From positions 25,001 to 60,000 of the forward strand of contig LUCW03000063.1 in assembly GCA_001586965.3 (NCBI GenBank): DNA of 35,000 nt. The letters run 5' to 3'. Numbering within the stretch: position 1 is the first letter of the stretch; each line of letters starts with the position of its first letter. The stretch comes from Sphaeroforma sirkka (lineage: Eukaryota; Opisthokonta; Ichthyosporea; Ichthyophonida). Made by a program: the position numbers and the translations under genes. The notes beneath the pieces were generated by a model. The model saw only the letters and a program-made list of their open reading frames with translations. It was not told the origin of the DNA and ran no database searches. This document shows, piece after piece, positions 19,524 to 35,000 of this stretch.

Positions 19524-19725
19524 CACACATGTTCACTTCTATCACTGGTTCATGTTCACAGTTTATAAATCACGAATAAAAAAACATAAGCAAAAGATAT
19601 AATGTTATTAGAATGACAGATGTTTTGCACTATTTTAAGATCGTAATTCCACACATGTTCACTTCAATCACTGTTTCATGTTCACGTTTATAAATCACGA
19701 TAATAGAATGCCAGGTGTTTGCACA
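19524..19725. repeat. Direct duplication, 126-base offset
   Basis: CACACATGTTCACTTC(T/A)ATCACTG, then TTCATGTTCACAG/GTTTATAAATCACGA, occurs from 19524 and again from 19650. Similar AGAATG(A/C)CAG(A/G)TGTTT(T)GCAC sequence follows each copy. Confidence 0.85.
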
Positions 19726-20422
19726 TTTCATCCACTGGCCATGCTATAATCTTGTCCTACTTGTTCGTTGTGAATAGTTATTGATGATTTATACTGAGCA
19801 CAGCTTTGAAGTTGTGGTCTGTTAAAGTTGTATTTTAGTATGTATTTAATTATTTATTCGTAGTGGTAAGATCTTCATCACATGTGTAGTCGTGTACACA
19901 AGCGCCAAATATTATTTTTTAAGAAATATGAATGTTATCTCACTTAATATGTCGTTCATTATTAAGAAATTATCTTGAAACAAAAAATTGGCTTAATTAA
20001 GAAATAGGAAGTACGCATGAGGAATTTATTATTAAGTACCACCGCTTTGACACGATTAGTATCTTATTCTTAATTAATAATCACGTAGCGAAAAAAAATG
20101 GGTTAAAGTTTTGATTCTGCCGATTTTGGGTAAAGGATTGATAGGAATTGGGTTCAGATTCTTAATTAAGAAAAAAAGAATCATGTGCTTTCCCAAAATG
20201 CAATAAGAAAACGTACAGATCGTTACATAATAATGACATGGTAGCTCAGGTCCCGGTGGTCCGTCATCAGTGGTCACATTTGACCTTTGGTCTAAACTCA
20301 GTGGCTGGCGTCAAAAACCTTTTGTACTTTTTTTGGTTCTCCTGAGTCAGTCAAACTTTGAATCCTGATAGAGTGTAGGGTTCTAGGGGAACGAGATATT
20401 TATTTATTTTTTAATTTCTTTC

Positions 20423-20442
20423 TTTTTTTTGGGGGGGGGGGG
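20423..20442. repeat. Poly-T followed by poly-G homopolymer
   Basis: T8 followed directly by G12. The poly-G run is unusual in this AT-rich DNA. Confidence 0.95.
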
Positions 20443-20755
20443 TTTGTAAAGAAAAACAAAAACAAAAAAGAATATTCAGCCTTCTAAATTGTACAAAACG
20501 AGGCAAATAAAAAACTAATGATCCGTTTATATTGAAGTCCCGCCTATGAAAGTGGGCCAAAATATATAGGCTATACATACTATTTATGCATTATATTTTA
20601 ATTTTGTCCTGACATTACATACTGATATCAAAAATCGAGACTAAAAAACTTTTATAGACTAGGTGCATGAATTGGTTACAATATAGAGGTCAAATTATAC
20701 CACAATATGAATAATCCGTTAGACATTTTACTATAAGTTCAACTTTTAAAATTCA

Positions 20756-20850
20756 ACGAGTCCTGACCCCTGAGACTCCCGAGTCCTGACTTTCAGTCAC
20801 CCTGAGCCCCGAGGCCTCAGCCCTCAGACCTGAGTCAGGCTGACTTGAAG
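20756..20850. repeat. GAGTC/CCTGA-rich degenerate tandem repeat
   Basis: Dense repetition of CCTGAC, GAGTC, GACTC and CCTCAG words, GC-rich against AT-rich flanks. It includes many small inverted matches such as GAGGCCTC and is compositionally isolated. Confidence 0.7.
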
Positions 20851-21586
20851 TTGATACTTGAGAGACTGACAAACCCTTTATATTTTTTTCAAAACAAAAT
20901 AAGTGTTTTAAAACTTTTAAAAGCGAAAAGTCCAAGAAGATGAAGAGGAGTGGCTGTTTTTAAAGTATAATTCTTAAAAAAATAAAATCTAAAATGCAGA
21001 AAAAAAAATAATGATTCGGTTACATATTGGCGTTTAATTTTTTATTTATTTTTTCATAGCCTTCTGAAAATTAAACAGTTTTTTGAACATAGCCTTTTTT
21101 ATTTTTAATATAAATATAACAGAAGGCTAAATTGTTTTTTAAAACAAAAACATTATGTACTGTATGTATTTAAAAAAAAAATACATAGTGCTTTCAGGTC
21201 CCTTGATATCTACATAGGAATCTAACATAATAAAATATGTATGAATGAACAATTTCTGTACAAACACTTTGAAAATAAATAGGGGTTTTTTTAAAAATGG
21301 GTTTACGACTTATACGCCTTGGTTCTCTCAAGTAGGGCTTTGAAAAAAACAACTGACGACACGACGTGATACGTCCGTCCATCCAGTATTTTTTTTACTT
21401 TGTCCGTCCATATGTCCAAAAGGCGGTGTGTCCAGATTCCAGAAGTCCAAAAATCTGAATGGACGTCTAGACCATAGACATAAAATTTAAACTTTCTCTC
21501 CACTTACATCCCTGAATGCAGTCGCACCGCCCGCAAGGGTGCACGTTTCGGTCGAATGACTATGAGCCTCTGGCCCTCTGAAGTCT

Positions 21587-21995
21587 ATAAAATATCGCGT
21601 GTGTATAGAGTATAGACCTGGTTACCTGGTGTAGACACAGGCTAAGGCCTAAGGAGTAAGCACTGAGAGTCTGAGTCTTTTGAGACTCTGAGCTTCACTG
21701 AGGTCTCTCGCACAATCTCTACTCTAGAGCAGTAGCTCTCTCTACTAGAGTAGTAGTGACGACTGCAATACAGATCCGAACAAATTCCGCTGTGCAGTGT
21801 GCACACTGCACAGTAGTCAGTACTGAATCCCTACTACTATGTAGTAGTAGCCTCTATAGAATAGAGTACATAGGGCGTAGGCCAGTAAGGCCACTGGCCC
21901 AAGGAAAATGTATTTGCTTGTGTGAGTAAAAAAGTACACTGATGAGACATGAGTGTTGACTGTTGAGTCATGGTTCATGAGACATGACTGTACAT
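21587..21995. repeat. Cluster of adjacent short perfect palindromes
   Basis: Consecutive perfect or near-perfect inverted repeats: GAGTCT/AGACTC (21673-21688), CTACTCTAG/CTAGAGTAG (21719-21753), a 24-base uninterrupted palindrome (21790-21813), TCAGTACTGA (21817-21826), CTACTACTA/TAGTAGTAG (21831-21850), CTCTAT/ATAGAG (21852-21866) and GGCCAGT/ACTGGCC (21880-21899). Direct repeats of GAGACATGA and a GTACA/TGTAC pair follow to about 21995. A TATAAAATAT word lies upstream at 21587-21596. No open frame of note. Confidence 0.85.
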
Positions 21996-22079
21996 TTTTT
22001 TATTTAAAAAATACATATATATAAAACACCGCTAAAGTCGGTGGGAGACTAAAAGCTCAGAAAAAAGGAAGAAATGATA

Positions 22080-22366
22080 ATTTTTATTTTTGGGTTTTCG
22101 ACTTTCGTACCCTTATTATTTGTTTTGCGAAAGCGCGCCCCATGGTTTTAAACTGCAACTTCAATTATGGTTCACGTTTGGGTCCAGATTTCCAATTTCT
22201 TTTTGGCTGTTGTTCGGGGTAGGGTTCGACTGTTCGTTTTCTTTTACGTTAATTTCTAATTTTGGGTTTTCTTACCCTTGTTTCTTTTGTGAAAGCGCGC
22301 CCCAGGGTTTTAAAAGTGCAACTTCAATTTAGGTTCACGTTTCGGTTCAGATTTCCAATTTCTTTG
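22080..22366. repeat. Direct duplication of ~115-125 bases, ~170-base offset
   Basis: Copy 1 (about 22080-22204) and copy 2 (about 22252-22366) share TTTTGGGTTTTC, CTTTTGTGAAAGCGCGCCCCA or its variant, GGTTTTAAA, GCAACTTCAATT, GGTTCACGTTT and AGATTTCCAATTTCTTT in the same order. A G-rich run (22377-22392) follows copy 2. Confidence 0.88.
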
Positions 22367-22780
22367 TTGTTGTTGTGGGGGGTGGGGGGGGGAAAGCCCC
22401 CAATAACCGTAACTCTTCTACTGCTGGTATCACATCGTGTTTCTTGTATTGGACCTTTCTATATTCATGTACAGGGTCTCAAATGGGCATAAAATGGCTC
22501 ATTTTTTCATAAATGTCGCTATGTTTTGTGTTAAAAAAAAAACAAAAAAGAGCATTTCGTCACAGCTGACTCATAGGGCGATCTTTTTTTTTTTAATCCC
22601 CTGTTATTCACTTTTTCTTTCGTTCTTTGTCTTTACGGCACCCGTCACTATAAAAGTATTAACGCCCAAGCCCTGGTATTCCTATACGTACATGAACCGA
22701 GTGATTTTTTCTTTTGAATTTATGTTCTAAAAAATAAATTGGCGGTTAATGAAATCACAGAAGAGGACAAAATCCATTGG

Positions 22781-23090
22781 ACCTGAAATTTACAAACAGA
22801 ACGGGACAAAACAAAATTCAACATTGTTGAACTACAGTGCGCGACTGCACGATCAACTTGGCCTTCTCTTGTATATTTAATTTAGAAGGCTATGAAACTT
22901 TACCAACAGAACGGGACATAAAAATTCAACATTGTTGAACTACAGTGCACGATCATGCATAGCCTTCTCTTGCATAATTTAGAAGGCTATGAAACTTTAC
23001 AAACAGAAAGAGACAGAACAAAATTCAACATTGTTGAACTACAGTGCACGATCATACATAGCCTTCTCTTGCATAATTTAGAAGAAAGCT
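22781..23090. repeat. Three tandem copies of a ~90-bp element with 11-bp terminal inverted repeats
   Basis: The two better copies are bounded by AGAAGGCTATG and its reverse complement CATAGCCTTCT (22883-22968 and 22981-23067). The first copy (22781-22867) has diverged ends. The interiors share ACAGAACGGGACA, the palindrome-like TTCAACATTGTTGAA and CTACAGTGCACGATCA. Solo CATAGCCTTCT ends also occur at 21055-21065, and AGAAGGCTA at 21121. This looks like a short non-autonomous inverted-repeat element. Confidence 0.8.
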
Positions 23091-24128
23091 ATGCAACGAT
23101 TTTTTTTACAATATTCAGAAGTATGGATCCACGAATTCACGCCCACAGGGTTAACAGCACAGAACATTAGCTCTCTCTAGTCTGAGGCATTGTATTCTAT
23201 TTCAGGTGATAGGTGTAGATTATGTGCCGAAAACTTGTACTTAACTGTTGTATTTTGCAGTGTACACTCTAAATAGTTCGGTACTTGGGCCAAAGTCGCC
23301 TTAAGTGGGCCCATAAATATCGACCTTACCTTTGCGAATGGACCGGATGCGGTTTTGGATACGCGCCGGGCGTTAATAATTTTATAGTGACAGGTGTCGT
23401 ATAGACAAGGTCATGTAAAAAAATTCTGGCAGGCACTATTTCTGATATATATTATTAAAAATAAAAAGAACAACTATAACAATAAGGAATAATAATATTT
23501 TAAAAACCATATTTATTTAAGATTTTTTTTGGTCAGACATCATCTTGTGTCTCGGCTAAATAGAATTGTTTTTTTTATAAAAAGCCTATCAGGACAAATA
23601 GCCTCTAAATATTATATAAAATACATCTCTCAGTACGTCACAACAAACTTCATACACCATAGACCCGGCAGTATGTAAAGAAAGCTATGTAATCCACGAC
23701 TCCATAGATACGATGACGCTACATAATATTTTACTATCTTCACAGTATCACCACTACAAGTCTATTATCTGAGACTCTCAAGCTATGAAACGAGCTTTTG
23801 ACAATAAGTCAATTGATTCAGTGCTTTAAAATATGTTCCGATTCATCGTGCATTCAGTCTATGGCATACGCCTTAAATACTGTAACTCGCAGCAAAAGTG
23901 TGAATGATTAAAAACAATCTGTCAAGCTACTTGTGGTTACTTTAAATATAATGTCCAGCAGCCTGCACTTCACATCTGGCATGAGTATCGCTGTGTGCAT
24001 TAAATGACAAATATAGTCAAATTTCGGAAGCATTTTATTACGTTATGTATTTACGAGACAGGACTTGGACTCTTTTATAATGATACTATAACCAGCCAAT
24101 ACAGTGGACAGAATATTGATAGACTGAA

Positions 24129-27377
<3,249 letters not shown>

Positions 27378-27596
27378 TTCAACAGCTTTTTATCCTGTAT
27401 AGCGATATATGTGATTCGTAGGAGAATGATATGGTTGAAAATTCCACAAATGAAATTATGTAGAAGAGTTTGCTAGCATTAGGTAGGTAGATGTAAAAAA
27501 CATGAATAGCTTAATAATCTATACCCGAGTTATTATACAAAAAGTCACATTTAATTCGGCCTGCTCCTTTAGCATCCGTCTCAGTGCCACGATTAA

Positions 27597-28350
27597 TTAT
27601 TCGTAGTGTGCATGCCGTTGCAGGTACATGAGATCCTCAACAGTTGATGGCTCTCCATGTAGTGACTTCGACGCACGCCGAATAGTCCTGGTTTTCTTGA
27701 CTGGAGAGGTTAAGTATTTTGTCATGATGAGTACATATGGATGTTTATCCAAGTATGATTGTTGAGATGACACAGCGGATGTGTGTAATTACAACAGATT
27801 GCGACGCAGTTTAGATTAAGGATCCTTCGGCACGCAGAATTATTGGAACATTGTTCAATTGTCAACACTCGCGCACAAACGATGAAAATTTACATAGATA
27901 TATGCCTGTTACATATTCACAAATCGATACCAGCGTATGCACGTGCTACTAGTCTATATACATAGAGATAATATGAAATATAAACAATTATCACAAAGCG
28001 CATGTGATTTCACAATTTTAAACACGTGTGTTCGTATACTCAGCAGCAATCATAACTACGATCGCGTTTCAATATAACAGTACAAACTCATTGTTCACCT
28101 GAATACAGTATAAGCTGATAAATTCACACGGTGCTGATTGATAGATAAATCATACACACTTACTCAAAAGCTCCGTGGGCTTAGTGTACTTGTTCTCTCC
28201 CTCTCTCCAAATGTTGATTTTACGAATCGCTGAAGTAGCTAGTGCCGCCGTCCTCGTAGTAACTGGGTGTAATTTATCAGGGATAATCTTATTGGCTATT
28301 TTGGGATTGACCATCCAAAGTACAGCTCCGCCTACAAGGAAAGCAATCAT
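27597..28350 (-). CDS. Candidate small membrane protein, two exons, ~96 residues
   Basis: Exon 1 (28350-28164) starts at ATG with a hydrophobic segment, MIAFLVGGAVLWMVNP, then a basic stretch ending KPTELL, and stops at a GTAAGT donor in phase 1. Exon 2 (27700-27597) follows a CTTAACCTCTCCAG acceptor with the matching phase, reads KKTRTIRRASKSLHGEPST, VEDLMYLQRHAHYE and ends at TAA. This gives a single-anchor basic protein; I recognise no family. Just upstream, in another frame, is a short ATG frame (28454-28347) with a second hydrophobic stretch, YIVLASLPIALVVSPVV. That could be a leader frame, or a sequencing frameshift could separate two parts of one longer membrane protein. Exon 2 alone also has its own ATG frame (MTKYLTSPVKK). 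These exons might instead form the 5' end of the neighbouring hydrolase gene. Confidence 0.45.
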
Positions 28351-28753
28351 TAAGGGAAAACCACGGGCGAAACTACAAGTGCGATAGGCAAAGATGCCAG
28401 CACTATGTATGTGGACCGGTTGATTTTCATCGGCTCGGCATGTGGTTGAACTTCCATTGTGTAGTTGGTTGTATGTGTGTAAAACTTAATTTGTGATATC
28501 TGATATATTCTACAGTTTATCCAGTCCTTTTTATTGTGAGGAGCTGAGGACTCTTGAGGACCAGCCATTGAGGCTCATATTTCATTCATATGTATGATAT
28601 TTAGTCTTGATAGAGTCAACTTTTTTAACATGAAAAATGAATATTTATTTACCGTAATCCGTATAAGCCGTATGTACTATGCATGCGCCTAAGGCCCTAA
28701 GGTCTAAGCCCTTAAAGGCGTAAATATTTGAAGTTACGATCTTTTCCACGCAG

Positions 28754-29192
28754 ACGCGACTCGCGCTAGAGGTTGGGAACTTGGAAATAGTCTCTAAGGA
28801 GGCGGAGAGAGCAGTCAGCAGACTGGCTGATTTTATTGTGTATTCCGTTGTCCAATACCTTGCTACCGCAACCATTTATATTTCCATATTAGGAATCAAA
28901 TATTTACTCTTCTCCGAATTCATCATTGATAAATGCTTCATGAGATTGCTCACGCTTCAAGTACTCGATTTTAACCTCACTCTTTTTGTATGTAACAAAA
29001 CGGTGTATATTTAGTTCGTATTTTGTGCAAGAGCTAGGGTCATATCCTATAATAATGAGAAATGAAGTATTTTGTTCACAGCCTTTAGAGGCTATGCCAG
29101 ACCATGTTTTCTATTCATTTCTATATCGTCATACTGAAGTTCCATATTGGAGGATAAAAGACGATTTCCTTCCCGGCAGAGATAGTCTTTGA
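28754..29192 (+). CDS. Candidate 3' exons of an unrecognised plus-strand gene
   Basis: Exon a (28754-28987) follows the acceptor CTTTTCCACGCAG, opens TRLALEVGNLEIVSKEAERAV and contains a hydrophobic helix around YLATATIYISILGIKYLLF. It ends at a GTATGT donor in phase 0. Exon b (29082-29192) follows TTTGTTCACAG and reads PLEAMPDHVFYSFLYRHTEV, then PYWRIKDDFLPGRDSL and TGA. Phase, the short 94-base intron and the tail composition support it. No start exon was found, and the minus strand across exon a is also open from an ATG at 28875 for 76 codons, so strand is uncertain. Confidence 0.3.
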
Positions 29193-29257
29193 TTGAAAGA
29201 AAAGCGTGCACATTGCGAACTACTATGATCGGACGATCCCTGACCGTATCCACGATG

Positions 29258-29409
29258 TCTAATATGATGATATATATGAATATATGAGTATGTATATATG
29301 AGTATATATATATATATATATATAAGTATATGTAAGTATATTTAAGTATATATATTTATAAATATACTTATATATATAGGTACGATAGATATGAATATAT
29401 GTATTTAGA

Positions 29410-29461
<52 letters not shown>

Positions 29462-29533
29462 TATTATATTATATATATATATATATATACATACATTATA
29501 TTATTATATATATTATCAAATATATATATATAT

Positions 29534-29587
<54 letters not shown>

Positions 29588-29842
29588 ATATACACACACA
29601 CATACATAATATATATATATATATATGTATATATGTATATATATATATATACACAATACATACATATATATATATATAAAAATGTGCATATGCATACATA
29701 ATAGTTATATATTTGAATTTGTTGTGTATATATGTGCAAACATGTGTATATTTTAAATTGTATATATACTGTGTATGGTATAAATTGTATGTACTGGATA
29801 TATTGTATACACGTGCATGTATATACATATATATATACATAT

Positions 29843-29892
<50 letters not shown>
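29258..29892. repeat. TA-rich microsatellite block
   Basis: Tandem TATATAAG words (29290-29385), (TA)n at about 29410-29455, several further TA runs to about 29660, and (TA)n at about 29850-29888. No gene. Confidence 0.93.
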
Positions 29893-31229
29893 ATGCGTTA
29901 TTGCCAATCATTACTTTTAAAAATCATAGCGTATATTGTGCGTTTGAAGTCATGTTTTTCTCCACGATTAAATTATCTCGTCATTCAAACATTCTCTATT
30001 TCTATTTATCAGTTGCCATGTTCAGGTTTTCAGAACCAGTAGCATACTGCATGTTGGTTATCATACACCGGTGCATAAGGACACATAACATTTATATAGG
30101 CTAAGTGAATTGTTTTTTGTTCAATATCTCCGTTGGGCGTATAGAGTTGGCGTTCAAGAAATGTACAACTGTCCCGTATTCTATGCTCACAGCACAATGT
30201 GCACTGCGAATCCGAAATGTACTACACCAGTAACGACTGCTTTTACTATGTGACATACGAACCGTTGCATCTTGCTTGAGCTATTTTGAGCAAATACGCA
30301 CCAAAGCAAACTATATCACGCAACTTGTTGGTTAGGTGATGTGTTTTACGTTTTGTTTGTTTTGCTTGGTATAGACTCAACTGCATTGGTAAATTTATAT
30401 ACGAGGTCCTAGTATCAAGTTTCAGATCCACCCATGCCAAAATAAATACACAGTATCTAGCACTAGTACGAACATATTGCTTTAGCCCAAACCAACAGTT
30501 GCCACCAAACAGGGCATTCTGAAGGCCCGTAATCACAGAAACACTTCGTACGTCCAGACCCCACATATCGCACCACGTGTAGCCTACAAATCATAATATA
30601 CCACCTCCTAGCAACATACAACGTGCGTCAACAAGGTCGTTACTTAGCCTACTCGAAGCCCAACATGATACCTGTTTGGTCCTCCAAAAAATAAATATAG
30701 ACCTGGTATTTAGGTCTTGAGACAAAGCTCCGTTCATTTCAGGTACCATTTAAACCATCTACGCTATCTACCACATGGGTTTCTCATAACTGCACCCGGT
30801 GTGTTACTATTCAATACCGGTACGCTCGCATACAAACGGGTGCTTTTTATCTAAGCAGCCAGGCAGCGCTGGTCTGAAAGACGGAGAAATGACTTCAGAC
30901 ACACCCTGATGTCTTACGATACCACTTGCAATGCATTTATCATCCGAGTCCCACGACAGGTGAATGTACATGTACATGTCATTGATATATATATATATAT
31001 ATATATATATCCTCCATGCACTTTTTAAGTTAATAATTCTGCTGCTTTGACCTTTGCATTACTTATATACTATACTGGCAGTAAACCCTTCACTGTAAAA
31101 TGGTATTATCTTGCATTGGTCAGCATGTAGTTCATCGCTCGGCCGGCAAACCCGGTATACCAGAACTTCACAAAGCGGAACGCTATGCTCATGGACAGAA
31201 TCCCTGTGATATGAGGCCCTACGAATGAG
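29893..31229. other. Intergenic region downstream of Twinkle
   Basis: No recognisable gene in these 1.3 kb. A 106-codon minus-strand frame (30566-30246, beginning MWGLDVRSVSV) starts with ATG but shows no domain or splice context. A (TA)n of about 26 bases lies at 30985-31010. Confidence 0.4.
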
Positions 31230-34625
<3,396 letters not shown>

Positions 34626-34689
34626 CTGCAAATCAAACTTATCAGCCTTACCCCTACAGGTAATAAGTTTAACAGGTAAAGCGTTTGAC

Positions 34690-34935
34690 AAACCAAACCA
34701 AATGAGAAGACCATGCGAAACCAGACCGTTAAACGTTAAGAATAGACGTCTACCAAATGAGAACAACACTCGAAACCATACCGTTCAACGTTTGAAATAG
34801 GAGTTTATCAATACCATTTGGATGAGAAGAACACTCAAAACCATACCGTTCAACGTTTAGAATAAGAGTTTATCAATACCATTTGGACGAAAAGAACACT
34901 CGAAACCGTAACGTTCAACGGTTGCTAAGCGAGTG
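34690..34935. repeat. ~60-65-bp tandem repeat, four copies
   Basis: Copies start near 34695, 34753, 34817 and 34880. Each contains ATGAGAAGAACACTCGAAACCATACCGTTCAACGTTTAGAATA-type sequence, usually followed by GAGTTTATCAATACC. It lies in the Twinkle intron upstream of exon 34625-34543. Confidence 0.88.
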
Positions 34936-35000
34936 TAAAGGATCAACAAGAATCAAAGAAACACCCTCAAAGACGGTATTGAACATGAACACATACATGT

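Larger units (their letters stand above)
18044..24128. other. AT-rich gene desert with repeats and hairpins
   Basis: I find no protein gene in these 6.1 kb. The sequence is AT-rich with many poly-A/poly-T runs and repeated TTAAGAA words. Distinct sub-elements are listed separately: hairpins, local duplications, homopolymers, a palindrome cluster and short terminal-repeat elements. The mixture looks like degraded mobile DNA, but no transposase or reverse transcriptase fragment is visible. Confidence 0.6.

Noticed and set aside
30246..30566. 106-codon minus-strand ATG frame
   Set aside because: No recognisable motif or splice context, and length within chance expectation.

Overview
The window looks like nuclear DNA of an intron-rich eukaryote. 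Protein genes are split by GT-AG introns (donors mostly GTAAGT or GTATGT), intergenic DNA is AT-rich, and (TA)n, (CA)n and longer tandem repeats are abundant in introns. The recognisable proteins (Dbl-type RhoGEF, lipoyltransferase LIPT1, cytosolic tryptophanyl-tRNA synthetase with a WHEP domain, mitochondrial helicase Twinkle) resemble opisthokont versions. A unicellular relative of animals such as an ichthyosporean is my best guess; this is inference and no search was run.

Layout. 1-6726 (minus): 5' two thirds of a RhoGEF gene; four N-terminal exons have matching phases and a DH-domain exon lies at the window edge. 6727-7553: shared upstream region. 7554-10096 (plus): LIPT1, two exons. 11252-16503 (plus): complete 11-exon tryptophanyl-tRNA synthetase, 454 residues. 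17674-18018 (minus): small secreted Cys-containing protein. 18.0-24.1 kb: AT-rich gene desert with duplications, hairpins and a dense cluster of short palindromes. 24129-27.36 kb (minus): alpha/beta hydrolase with a GYSKG nucleophile motif, 5' end unresolved. 27597-28350 (minus): candidate small membrane protein. 28754-29192 (plus): candidate 3' end of an unrecognised gene. 31230-34625 (minus): last six exons of Twinkle, whose 5' part lies beyond the right edge.

The most unusual signal is a pair of intronic minisatellites, at about 181-970 in the RhoGEF gene and 32360-32860 in Twinkle. In each, every repeat unit is a copy of the adjacent 3' splice site plus the first 20-50 bases of the following coding exon, so 6-9 decoy acceptors stand upstream of the real one. 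A third array (33405-33835) starts a few tens of bases from another Twinkle acceptor. A second notable signal is the palindrome cluster at 21.67-21.90 kb.

The genes show no operon-like logic. LIPT1 and Twinkle both act in mitochondria, but I draw no functional link from proximity.
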